A stretch of 64,000 bases of DNA, taken from the NCBI RefSeq assembly GCF_027580225.2, contig NW_027395283.1, positions 7,444,501 through 7,508,500 on the forward strand, given 5' to 3'. The position numbers and the translations under genes were made by a program. Below are positions 22,558-33,005 of this stretch, in pieces. The stretch is from Misgurnus anguillicaudatus. Taxonomy: Eukaryota; Chordata; Actinopteri; Cypriniformes; Cobitidae. Under the pieces are notes generated by a model. The model had not been told where the DNA came from. It did not search any database and worked only from the letters and a program-made list of their open reading frames with translations. Position 1 is the stretch's first letter. Each line of letters opens with the position of its first letter.

Positions 22558-22934
22558 TGACGTGCCTTGGGTTCATCCCACTTTAGCCGGCAGTGGGATG
22601 GGTCTTGATAGGTATTGTAATTTGGAACACCTGTTCACTCCTATTTAAACCTGTGTGATGTTGTAATGGGTGCTCTTTGTTCTGTTACCCCTTTTGGCTT
22701 TTGGTTCATTTTTGCGGTCTCCGTTTTGTTTATTTTGGTATGTATTAATTTAGTTATTTTGGACGTTTGTGCTTGTGTTAATTATATAGTTTTATTTTAA
22801 AAGATTATATTCTCTTAAGTGTTTTATCCTTGTTTAAAATGTTTTGAAGTTTATTTTTGTTAAATAAATTCCCTTTGCAAAGAAATTGTTTTCGTTGCCT
22901 CCCTCATTTGTCACGGCGTGAGCCGGTCGTGACA
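22558..22934 (+). repeat. 3' LTR of the Gmr1-like element
   Basis: 377 bp, same start and end as the 5' LTR with one difference (C for A in the middle). Confidence 0.92.
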
Positions 22935-23521
22935 TTAAGCATATTTCTTTTGCAGCTGTCTGCTCGGCAGCTGAGATGAGGGGTACCATTGTTGTTCCTG
23001 TAAACCCAGTCAAGTCAGAATCAGTACCGCAAGACCATGTCTCTAAATAAATGTTCCTTGCAGTTTGTGCCTATAATAAATAAATGTCCCTTGCAGTTTG
23101 TGTGTGTTTTTTATCAAATTTTAAAGATTCACTCTCTGTAATTTATTTTACCCTAGACAGGCAAGTGCTCATATATGGTAACTTCGTTGACCTTGATTTG
23201 CAATGCAAAGGTGAAAAATATTGTTACATTTTTTTTAAAGAATGTCCTGTAACATCCCCCATTAGCTTTCTGAGGTTAAAAATTTGAATTTCTTAAGATT
23301 ATAAAGGGTTAAGAAAATGACTTTTGTTAGAAAAGATTCTTCCAAAGTAAGAGTTCAAAATAAAATCATAAAATAATTAAATTAATTGTATTAAAGCAAC
23401 ACAATTGCACTGTTGCGCTTTTCAACCTCATGTGGGAGCCGTAAGCCAATCTTATATGGAAAACTACATAGTGTTGCTTTAATATGTAAACAGTCATGTG
23501 ATTGTTGTTAGTTTTACTTAC
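22935..23521. other. No recognised feature; intron of NLR gene A
   Basis: AT-rich sequence between the gypsy 3' LTR and the NACHT exon donor. It has a duplicated AATAAATGT(T/C)CCTTGCAGTTTGTG motif near 23046 and 23083. No coding signature. Confidence 0.4.
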
Positions 23522-25297
23522 TTGAGTTTTTTGGTTTCTTTAATCACAAGCTGCAGTTTCACAAGAACTTCATCTGCTTTATTTTTATCTCCAATAAATT
23601 TATTTAGATTAAGTTCATCCAAATGCTTCTCAGACGTCAACAACACAAAAACTAAAGCTGCCCACTGTGAAGAGGAGAGTTTGGTCTTTCCTACTGATGA
23701 AGATCTCACATAACGTTGAATCTCCTCCACCAGTGAATCATCACACAGTTCATTCAGACAGTGAATCAGATTGATGGATTTCTCTGTAGACAGATTCTCA
23801 TTCATCTTCTCTTTAATGTACTTAACAGTTTTCTCTTTCTTGTAGGAGCATCTTCTCATCTGTGTCAGTAGATCCTGTAAGAGAATCTGATTGGACTCCA
23901 GTGAAAGACCCAGAAGAAAACGCAGGAAAAGATCCAGATGTCCATTCTTACTCTGTAAAGATTCATATACAGCTCGATGATGTAACTCAAATAATGAATC
24001 CTGTTTTAAAGTTATAGAAAACCAAACTGATTTAAACACATTTCTGTTGTTGTTTGTGCAGGAGATGTGAGCATAAAGAGCTGCTAGATGTTCCTGGATG
24101 CTGAGATGAACAAAGCAGTAAACTTTCCCCTGATACAAACCAAACTCCTCTCTGAAGATCTGAGTACACAATCCTGAGTACACTGATGCTTCTGCTACAT
24201 CAATGTCACACTCTCTCAGGTCTTCATCATAGAAGATCAGATTGCCTTTCACAAGCTGCTCAAAAGCCAGTTTCCCCAGTTTGAAGATCATGTCTTCATC
24301 TTTTTTCTCATAGTCCTTCTGATGTTTGATGTTTGTCTGAATGATCAGGAAGTGTGTGTACATTTGAGTGAGATTCTTGGGGATCTCTCTTCTCTCTGCT
24401 TCACTCAACATTCTCTCTAGAACAGTGACTGAAATCCAGCAGAAGACTGGGATGTGACACATGATGTAGAGACTCCTGGATGACTTCAGGTGTGAGATGA
24501 TTTGATCAGACAGACTCTCATCACTGATTCTCTTCCTGAAGTATTCCTCCTTCTGTGGATCAGTGAAGCCTCGTACCTCTGTGACTCGATCAACACACTC
24601 AGAGGGGATGAGATCAGCTGCTGCTGGTCTGGAGGTGATCCAGATGAGAGCAGAGGGAAACAGATTTCCCTTGATGAGGTTTGTCAGCATCACGTCCACT
24701 GAGGTTGATTCACTTACATCACACAACCTCACACTGCTGTGAAAATCCAGAGACATACGACACTCATCCAAACCATCAAAGATGAACAACACTTTATATT
24801 CATCACTGAAGATTTCCATTTCTTTTGTTTGTGGGAAGAAAAGATGAAGAAGATCTAAAAGACTGAGTGTTTTGTTCTTCATCAAATTGATCTCTCTGAA
24901 AGGAAGTGGAAATATGAGGTGGACGTCCTGATTCTCTTTCTCTTCAGCCCAGTCCAGAATGAACTTCTGTACAGAGACTGTTTTTCCAATGCCAGCGACT
25001 CCCTTTGTCAGCACACTTCTGATGTGTTTGTCTTGTTCAGGTAAAGGTTTAAAGATGTCATTACATTTGATTGGTGTCTCCTCTGTTGTTGTTCTTCTGG
25101 ATTGTGTCTCAATCTGTCTCACCTCATGTTCATTACTGATCTCTCCACTTTCACTCTCTGTGATGTAGAGCTCTGTGTAGATCTCATTCAGTAGTGTTGG
25201 GTTTCTCTTATTTGATGTTACCTCATACAAACACTCAAACTTCTTTCTCAGATTTGATCTGAATGTCTTCAAGACTTCAGCAAGATTAGAGTCATGA
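23522..25297 (-). CDS. FISNA-NACHT exon of NLR gene A (NLR-C / NLRC3-like)
   Basis: One 1776-bp open exon of 592 codons, bounded by acceptor TTTAATTTACAG and donor GTAAGT, both phase 2. The first 70 or so residues match the FISNA segment. The NACHT domain then shows Walker A GVAGIGKT near residue 100 and Walker [13 protein letters not shown] near residue 172. ITSRPAAA (sensor) follows, then [11 protein letters not shown] in the winged-helix region and [15 protein letters not shown] in the NACHT-associated helices. NACHT proteins are cytosolic ATP-driven innate immune switches; the fish NLR-C group is greatly expanded. Length and architecture match the usual single NACHT exon of this group and nothing is broken. 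Upstream exons at 32-34 kb and the LRR exon at 695 join in the same phase. Confidence 0.95.
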
Positions 25298-25546
25298 CTG
25301 TAAATTAAAAATGAATATATCAGATTAATACACAAATACCTGTAAGAGTAAAAATGTACAGAACAAAATGTAATATTTCCATCATAAGCCACAAGACGAA
25401 TGGTTTCTAAATGTTTAATTTAGGCAAAATAAAATCTACTACTGGGCATCTACTAATAAAAATGATTAACCTGAAACGAGGTGTCATGATTCTGTTGTTG
25501 TTTTAATTATTGTTTAATCATTAATTAATTTGTCATTATCATTTAA
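25298..25546. other. Intron of gene A, no further feature
   Basis: Between the NACHT exon acceptor and the left piggyBac end. An open frame of the NACHT exon runs on to an ATG at 25392, but the acceptor at 25298 makes that part intronic. Confidence 0.5.
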
Positions 25547-26043
25547 CCTTTGTGTGGTGTTCGGGTCTGTGGGACCCGTTTTTAATGTTTACATAAATAA
25601 AAATTATGCAATTAATTGTTGTTTCAACCTCAGATTCATTGGCCTTGAAGAACATGAAAATAAACAACTTTATAATGACTGTACACTGTACACCCCCCTA
25701 CACATTTATATTACATATGTGGTCTTCGGGGTAATAAGAGAGTGAAAATTGAATGTGCTATGTAACTTTACTCTGTTTTTCTCCTATCTGGGACTCCTGT
25801 GAGTGCATGAGTGTGTTTGTATATATGTCTGTACATAAGTGATGGATGAATGTCAGAGTTTTGTCCTTCTGCTCCACTGTTCCAAACACTTTACCTTTTG
25901 TCTAACAGGAACCATTCTACATTTTATCATTATCTCCCTTACAAAAAATAACCATGGATGTATTATAGTAAAAGTGTAGTAATCATGGTAAATTGGTGTA
26001 TTGATTACAATTTGTAAAACCATGGGTTTACCACAAAACCTAT

Positions 26044-26044
<1 letters not shown>

Positions 26045-26101
<57 letters not shown>
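26045..26101. repeat. (GT)n microsatellite
   Basis: About 28 GT units directly in front of the RTE-like LINE. A short GTGTGTGAGTGTGTGT remnant follows the LINE at 29716-29731. Confidence 0.95.
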
Positions 26102-26102
<1 letters not shown>

Positions 26103-29100
26103 CTAAATCCTTGCGCAGGTATCCACCTCTGACCACGGTGAACATTACCTGGATCTACATCTGGTCGAAGTCTGGCGGCGATGGGGTGTCTGACGACGGG
26201 GGCAGGTTTGAATAGACTGGGAGCTCTTAGTCAGAGCCCTGCATGTCAGCGGCACAGGGAATTGGTTGCTAACAGCTGGGGCTGAGTGGCAGCTGTTCTC
26301 GGCAGCACCTTGTGTGACTGAGCAGCCCTATTCAGGGACCGCACTGCTCACCTCAAGCTGAGGAAGGGCCTAGAAAAGGTGGCCTAAAAAATGCCCACTC
26401 AACATATACCTGGACAGGATACCGCGCCTGTCGGGTTATTCCACTTCTGCGGTCGAAACAGAAGAAACAGATCCTGCAACCTTAAACTGGCAACATGGAA
26501 CATAAGAACCCTCCTGGACTCCAATGTCAGGTCTGAAAGACCCCATAGAAGGACAGCCCTGGTTGCAGCCGAGTTAAGCCGATATGATATCGACATTGCT
26601 GCCCTGAGTGAAACCAGACTTCTTGATGAGGGGTCTCTAAGAGAGGAGGGCATGGGCTACACCTTCTACTGGAAAGGCTATCCCCCAGGTGGACAACATC
26701 TGCATGGTGTGGGACTAGCTATTAAGAACACACTATTATCAAGACTCACTGAAACACCTGTCGGCATCAGTGAAAGACTGATGACCCTCCGTATCCCCCT
26801 GGTGAAGAATCGCTATGCCACACTGCTAAGTGTGTATGCTCCAACTCTACCATCTTACAGTGAGTCTAAAGACTCTTTCTATCAGACACTGGATGAGGTT
26901 CTCCACCAGATCCCCAAAAATGATAAGATTCTTTTGCTTGGGGACTTCAACGCCCGCATTGGAATAAATATTGAAATATGGAAAGGAGTACTTGGCAGGC
27001 ATGGAGTTGGTCAGGTCAACTCAAATGGCATGAGGTTACTTACCCTCTGCTCTGAGCACAACCTGACTATAACCAACACCATCTTCCAGCAAAAGACCAA
27101 ATACAAAATATCATGGATGCACCCACGTTCTAAACATTGGCACCTGATTGATTATGTCATCGTGAGATGTTGTGACATCAGAGACGTTCTCAAAACCCAG
27201 GCCATGAGAGGTGCAGAATGCTGGACAGATCACCGCATGATCATGACCAAGGTCCAAATGAATGTGCGACCCCTCATGCGAAAACGGGGACCCAGTAGGA
27301 GGCGATTAGACTGTGTCCGCCTGGAAGACACTACTACAAGGAATGAGTTCCGTCACTCCCTGGCTGAGAAACTAGGAGAGCTAGAACTCCCCATGAGGGG
27401 TGGGAATACCACAGAACAGCAGTGGACCTCTATCACTGTAGCCCTTCATGAAGCAGCAGCCCAGACAATCGGCTATAAGAGCAGGAACCACAAGATTGGT
27501 TTGATAACAACTCAGAGTTCATCCATAACTTGTTAAGCAACATGCACAAAGCACATCAGGAAACCTTAAAAAACCCTTTATCCAGCACTGTCAGACAGCA
27601 ATGGCAAAAAGCTCGTCAAGAAGTGCAGAGAACTCTGAGGACCTTACAGAACAAATGGTGGCTGGAGAAGGCTCATAAAAAATTTAGACATTTGCTGACA
27701 GAAATGACATGCACAACTTTTACAATGCAGTCAAATCCATCTACGGCCCACTGTATCACTCCCCTGAGAAAGGCAGATGAGTCCAAAATCTTGAAAGACC
27801 AGAATAGCATCCTGGAAAGGTGGGCTGAACATTTCAATACCTTACTAAATCAGGACTCTGATGTAGATTATACCATCCTGGATGAACTGCCTGAATTTCC
27901 CCTTATTGACAACCTTAGCCAACCTCCAACCTTTCTGGAGGTTCTGTCAGCTATCCGCTCCCTGAGGCACAACAAGACTCCTGGCTCTTATAATATTCCT
28001 GCAGAACTGCTAAAACAAGGAGGGTATCTCTGTACAAGAGCATTACACCATTACATCACCCAGGTTTGGGATAATGAAAACATCCCGCAGCAATGGAGAG
28101 ATGCCAGTATTGTTACCATTTATAAAAGTAAAGGGGATAGGGCCATCTGTGGAAACCATAGGGGCATATCACTTCTTGCTGTGGCAGGCAAGGTCCTGGC
28201 CAAGGTGATGCTACAGAGACTGATCAATGACATTACAGAGTCCATGCTACCGGAGTCACAGTGCGGGTTTAGAAAGAACAGGAGCACAGCCGACATGGTC
28301 TTTGCAACCCGGCAACTTCAGGAAAAGTGCAGGGAGCAACATAAAGACCTGTTTATGGCGTTTGTGGACCTTTCCAAGGCCTTCGACACTGTGCAGAGAG
28401 ATCTCTTGTGGGAAGTCCTCCACCGGTTTGGATGCCCCACTAAGTTTGTCAACATCCTTCGTCAGTTTCATGATGGAATGACTGCTAGGGTGACAATTGG
28501 AGGGCAACAGTCAAGTCCTTTTCCTGTGCGCACAGGGGTAAGGCAGGGATGCGTATTGGCTCCAGTGCTTTTTAATATCTTCCTCATATGCATCACCAAG
28601 CTTCTCCACAAGGATATTGAAGAAAATAGTGGGGTGACAGTAGTGTACAGACTGGATGGTAACCTCTTTAATATCAGGAGGCTGCAGGCAACCACGAAAC
28701 TTCACAGAATGAGGATACTTGAGCTGCAGTATGCAGATGATTGCGCTCTCATATCTCACTCTCCACAAGACCTTCAATCTGTCCTAGATGCAGAAGTGAG
28801 GGCATACAGCAGGATGGGGTTGACCATCAACAGCGCCAAAACAGTGGTACTCTGCCAATGGAGTACCAACATCCCATCTGTCCCACCCATCTTCACTATT
28901 GCAGATGAAAAACTGTCAGTTGTCCCATCATTTAAATACCTGGGGAGCATTGTCTCTGAAGACAATAGCATTGACAATGAGGTCCAAAACAGAATCAAGC
29001 AAGCATCAGCTGCCTTTGGGAGACTCCGGCGGCGGGTTTTTCAGAACAAGAACCTTCACCTCAAAACAAAAATCTGCATTTACCAAGCTGTCTGTATCAC

Positions 29101-29715
29101 CACCCTCCTCTACAGCTGTGAATCGTGGGTTACTTACAGCCGCCACATCAAGTCCCTGGAACACTTCCATATCTGCTGTCTCCAGCGCATTCTGGGAATT
29201 ACTTGGCGGGACAGAATGCCTCATACTGAGATCCTCAGGAGAACAGGCTGCAAAAGTATTGAGGCCACTGTCACCCAGCACCAACTCCGTTGGTTGGGGC
29301 ATGTGATAAGGATGCCCTACAATCGTTTGCCCCGCAGAGTGCTATATGGCCAGTTACAACAAGGCCAGCGCTCTGCTGGAGGCCAGAAGAAACGCTGGAA
29401 AGATCAACTAAAGACAGCGCTTAAGAGGTGCAAAATCAAACCAGGGGACTTGAAGAGCATGGCTGCTGACCGCAACATCTGGCGGCAGTTATGTCTAGAT
29501 GGAACACAAGCACTGGAGGAGGAAAGGACAAAGGAGGCTCAGGAGGAACACACCCATGACTTCCAGTAGCACCAATACCATGTTTACATGCCCCATCTGC
29601 AATAGAACTTGTGGATCCAAGATAGGACTATTTAGTCATCAGAGAACTCACCGTTAACAGACAGAAGTGGACGTCATCATCAGATTCGATGGACAACCAC
29701 AATCAAGCAAGCAAG
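26102..29715 (+). mobile_element. RTE-like non-LTR retrotransposon set in a (GT)n tract
   Basis: GT repeats on both sides suggest insertion into the microsatellite. The body has a 290-bp leader, an endonuclease-RT coding region and a short 3' end with CAAGCAAGCAAG. No poly(A) tail. Confidence 0.75.
26391..29656 (+). pseudogene. Endonuclease-RT of the RTE-like LINE, two frame breaks
   Basis: 26391-27536 encodes an APE-type endonuclease: LATWNIRTLL, LSETRLLDEG, LLGDFNARIG, WTDHRMI. 27530-29569 encodes RT: GNHRGISLLAVAGKVLAKV, QCGFRKNRSTADMVFATRQL, FVDLSKAFDTVQRDLLW, GVRQGCVLAPVLFNIF, catalytic LQYADDCALI. The C-terminal RRILGITWRDRMPHTEIL and RWLGHVIRMP are usual in RTE-type and related elements. 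A one-base loss near 27490 separates the two ORFs. A second shift near 29540-29570 cuts off a C-terminal CCHH finger (CPICNRTC...HQRTH) that ends at 29656. The clade call is from memory of such proteins (often annotated craniofacial development protein 2-like). Confidence 0.85.
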
Positions 29716-29731
29716 TGTGTGAGTGTGTGTA

Positions 29732-30146
29732 AAATGTCATATCCAAGTATTTTCATAATTTTAGGTTGTAGCCAATAGCAACACAATGTACTGCAGTGTG
29801 TGTGGACATTAGATGGATTTCAAATTAAGTTAAAAAAAATAAACATCAAAAGAAATGAAAAACTTATTTGAGATGGAAAAAGTGATGAAAATACTTATTT
29901 AAGATAAACATGTTTTCACTCAATCTTTGGGGGAGAATAGAATTTTCTTCTCTTATTTCATATTATCACAAAAACGAATAGCTCTTTAATCTATAAATAG
30001 TCCTCTACCAGTGGTAAATGACAAATATTAACCATAAATTCTGTCTATATTACTTGCAATAAGGCTAAAGTAATCATCTGTAAACAGTTATACATAAATG
30101 TGTGTGACTGCATTGCTTTAAGATACGAATGATGACATTGTCAAAA
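29732..30146. other. No recognised feature
   Basis: AT-rich DNA inside the piggyBac limits, after the LINE. No ORF or repeat pattern identified. Confidence 0.4.
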
Positions 30147-30694
30147 GCTAAATCCTAAACCGCATACTACCATACTATATAGTAGGCAAAAAGCAGTAGG
30201 CGAATGAATAGTATGTCCGAAAACTTTTTATGGACTATTTCTCGTGAGATTCAGAGGCACGTATACTTAAGTATCGTCCGAAACCGCCTACTTTCCTAAA
30301 ATATAGGAGGGGAAACAGTACGTGAACAGAGTAGTATGTCCGAATCCTCAGTATTCATTAAATCAGTAGGCGATAAATCCCCGGATGCCCTACTGAGTCC
30401 GCCCAGAATCTGAAGCAAGCATCGGATGGACACTTCTATCCCAGCTTTCCCATGATGTCACGGGAAAGTAAAGCAATCGACATGAAACCAGCCAATCGGG
30501 TGATTTCGATACGTTACACAGGTCTGTTCCTCAGTACCCTGACTTCACACACAGACCGGCCAGGATATCCAACAAAGTGCTCAGCTGATTCATGAACATA
30601 AAGCTGTAGAATTATCACAGCTGTGTTGAGATGACAGTAAATATGTGATAGTTTCTTTAAAAAAAGTTTTGTTTCATATGGTATTAACTCTTCT

Positions 30695-31589
30695 TAGCCT
30701 GGGTGCCAGCCGATCTTAGCCCCGCCCCCCACGATTTGAAATACGGGGAAGATCGGTCTGGGGATTCACCGTTGAGGAGCTACTATGAGAATATCAAAAC
30801 AGGTCGACGAATCAAAATGTGAGGGCGGGCTTAATACGATGATTGACAGATAAACGACAGTAACGTAATGAACCACGTCACCAAAGAGCGCGTGTGTTGA
30901 ATGGCTGCCGATGTAGAGTTCAGATGTGTGGATTCTGACATTGAGTCTGTTCTAAAAGATATCGACAGAGCATTGATTTTAAAAGAGGAACAGAGAAACG
31001 CGAGCAGGGCATTTGTTGATGTTTTTGCCGTCCTTCTTATGGGATTCGGCAAAGGTTGGTCGCAACTGAAATGGGCAACCTTATCATGGCGAGGCAACTC
31101 TGCGTGCACGACGAGATGGATATAATTAGCGGTCGTTGCCAGCTTCTTTTCAGAAGCCCGGAATCGTGGTTGTCTAATAAGTGGAGGGACATGCTAGGCT
31201 CCAATATTTTCAAGCCAACGTAATGGGTATCGTCATGGATGAAGTTCACCTAACGTACAAATGGTAAGAGATAGTCTTACTGTATGACTTAGTAAATACT
31301 TCATGTTGTGATATAAACGAAATGTTGTAAACATAGTAGGTGTTGATGTACATTCGCTAACTCAGACTTAGTATAATCACAATGTTAGTGTCGTAGCGAA
31401 ATAACTAGCAGTTCGGTCAGGCTGCAAAGACGTAATTTCAACATACACTCCATTGCTCTGATTGGTCGTAGGTCTATCCAATTGAGTGCAGAGGCATTTT
31501 TCGGTTGAGACACGCCTCATAATTATAGCTCAATGGAGCGGTATCAGACTCAAATTCTGACTAGAATTGAGTATGACAACGTCAGGCTA
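30695..31589 (+). mobile_element. DNA element carrying a RecQ-helicase-like fragment
   Basis: Bounded by TAGCCTG inverted ends and a perfect 9-bp direct repeat AACTCTTCT (30686-30694 and 31590-31598). At 895 bp it is a deletion product of a larger element. The superfamily is uncertain; an 8-9-bp duplication excludes Tc1, piggyBac and Harbinger. Confidence 0.75.
30901..31263 (+). pseudogene. RecQ-like helicase N-terminal fragment
   Basis: Opens with ATG and encodes about 55 residues in which KEEQRNASRAFV and DVFAVLLMGFGKG line up with the Q-motif/Walker A region of RecQ-type helicases (usual form PTGFGKS). Further on, in shifted frames, RSPESWLSNKWRDML and GIVMDEVHLTYKW resemble the segment leading to the DE(A/V)H Walker B motif. 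Walker A is decayed and there are frame breaks, so this is not a working helicase. Helicase genes of this kind occur both in host genomes and as passengers in fish DNA transposons; its position inside a flanked element points to the latter. Confidence 0.65.
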
Positions 31590-32317
31590 AACTCTTCTAT
31601 ATGTTTTCACTTATGGTGATGGTTTTATTCATTCATTATCTTTTATTCATGTTTCCTGTTGCTTTAAATAAAAGAGCATCATTGCTTCACTGAAATGTTT
31701 ATAATCACATGGCCTGCATTGTCTAGTTTGTATCTAAGCATTGTTATCTGACAATATATATGAAATTACAGTCTGCTTGTTTTACTTATTTTGTCCACTA
31801 TAAAATAATGTGTAATATAATATCTGTAACACTGACAGAGACCGTAGTAGAGTTGTCAAGTTACTGATGCAATCAGGTGTTAGTGCACCTGTCCCTCATA
31901 CACACGCATACGTTTTCATGTCTGTTATTAGGTTTGTTTGAGTTCATGCACCGCTGTAAGAATCAACAGGTGGATGACATCAAAGTACCGTGAGAGTGAT
32001 TCCAGAAATCATACGGAGAAGTCTGATTTGGAGTCACTCTCGCTGTATTGTGATGTCATCCTCCTGTCGGTTCTTGTGTTTCTGCATGAACTTGAACAAG
32101 TCTACTATGTCATAGGTCGCATGATAACGTCAACATGGCGGATGCTGTCCATACTAACATGAATGTACGTCTTAGCACCTGTTAGATAAGTACTCAGTGA
32201 AATTCAGTACCTACTCAGTAAGTATGCGATTTCAGATTCAGCCTAAGTAACACAAATATGAACACCACACGAGGGTTAACCATTATCACCTGTTTTTTAA
32301 ATCATTGTCCCACTCAC

Positions 32318-32566
32318 CTGTGTTTGTTAGTATATTTTGCACTTGTGTGTCTTAATCGTTGTTGGTCTTTGTTGTTTGTTCTTGAGTGTAATCCTTCCTC
32401 AGCGTCTGCATTATAAATATTCCTGTTTTTGTAATCTTGTGTCCTCGTCCTTTGTGAAGTTAGAGAGTTTGTAAGACGAGGACTCATGTTTTCATTGAAG
32501 TCTTGTAGTTGATTCTCAGATTGCTCAATCTTTCTCCTCTGACAGTCTGATTCTGTTCTGATTCGT
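32318..32566 (-). CDS. Third N-terminal exon of NLR gene A
   Basis: 249 bp between acceptor TTGCCGTTCAG and donor GTGAGT, opening and closing in phase 2 with no stop. The translation is charged and probably helical: RRIRTESDCQRRKIEQSE near the start and LTNSLTSQRTRTQ in the middle. I do not recognise a named domain. It fits because the frame passes from exon 2 through this exon into (S)[10 protein letters not shown] of the FISNA exon. The right part (32318-32440) resembles repeat sequence, so the exon may be partly transposon-derived. Confidence rests on splice sites and phase, not homology. Confidence 0.6.
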
Positions 32567-32864
32567 CTGAACGGCAAGAATGAGAATAAAGAAACACTTT
32601 AAACTTTAATATTTGTGAGATTTTTCACATTACTTTATTAACTCTACAGTTTTTACACTGCTGTGAATGTAACTTACTAATAAAACTTTCATATGATCTT
32701 TTCATTTTCACTTTTTTAATACAAAGACTGTAAATTTAAATGTGTGCTTTCACAGATGTGTCTCTGTGCATGAATATGTCTGATAATGAAGAATAATTTC
32801 TCCTCTCTTTTACAAAATACACGATTGTAAAAACTACAATAATAGTAGTAAAGATATTTTAAAC

Positions 32865-33005
32865 CTGTGTGCGGGTCTTGTCTCTTCACTCTTAAAGTTG
32901 ATTAGATGACCCATAGACTGATCACTCTTCATAGACACACAGCTGAACTCTGAATCTGATCTCTTCTGGTGATCAGGTTCTCCGATAACGTTGTCTCTTA
33001 GTGCG
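32865..33005 (-). CDS. Second N-terminal exon of NLR gene A (SCVSMKSDQSM repeat)
   Basis: Encodes EPDHQKRSDSEFSCVSMKSD followed by QSMGHLINF and a short tail, the N-terminal peptide repeat that precedes FISNA-NACHT in many cyprinid NLR-C proteins. The donor ACACAG/GTTTAA ends the exon at 32865 in phase 2. The 5' limit is unclear because a DNA transposon end abuts the coding part near 32976. In-frame acceptors exist at 33005 (GTCTTCCTAG) and 32996 (CACTAAG), both within transposon-end sequence; the native acceptor was probably displaced. I give the longer version. Confidence 0.75.

Larger units (their letters stand above)
7792..22934 (+). mobile_element. Gmr1-like Ty3/gypsy retrotransposon with nested insertions
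   Basis: Two 377-bp LTRs (7792-8168, 22558-22934) enclose gag, protease, integrase, RT and RNase H in that order. Integrase lies upstream of RT, which is opposite to normal Ty3/gypsy and characteristic of the Gmr1 group first known from cod. The LTRs differ at a single base that I can see. The body carries hAT elements at 8539-9882 and 13446-21210 and several frame breaks, so it is dead. Removing the two insertions leaves roughly 6 kb. No matching 5-bp target duplication is visible (left flank ends GTTGG, right flank begins TTAAG), which is odd for such a young pair of LTRs. Confidence 0.9.
30147..32243. mobile_element. Degenerate Harbinger-like element with a nested insertion
   Basis: Imperfect inverted ends CTAAATCCTAAACCGCATAC and the complement of CTGAATCTGAAATCGCATAC. 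Repeated AGTAGGC and GTATGTCCGAAA motifs lie near the left end. The inside contains the 30695-31589 element. Boundaries are approximate. Confidence 0.5.
25547..32275. mobile_element. piggyBac element with nested LINE and DNA elements
   Basis: Left end CCTTTGTGTGGTGTTCGGGTC and right end GAACACCACACGAGGG are inverted repeats, each directly flanked by TTAA (25543-25546 and 32276-32279), the piggyBac target. No transposase is found in the 6.7 kb, which is mostly a LINE (26102-29715) and other elements. It sits in the intron between exon 3 and the NACHT exon of gene A. Confidence 0.8.

Noticed and set aside
26391..26653. Overlapping minus-strand ORFs under the LINE
   Set aside because: Reflections of the real endonuclease/RT frames.
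25480..32440. A solo LTR split by the piggyBac element (TGTCATGATTCTG at the left flank)
   Set aside because: Some similarity in style to the 18531 LTR, but no clear 3' end or duplication could be fixed.
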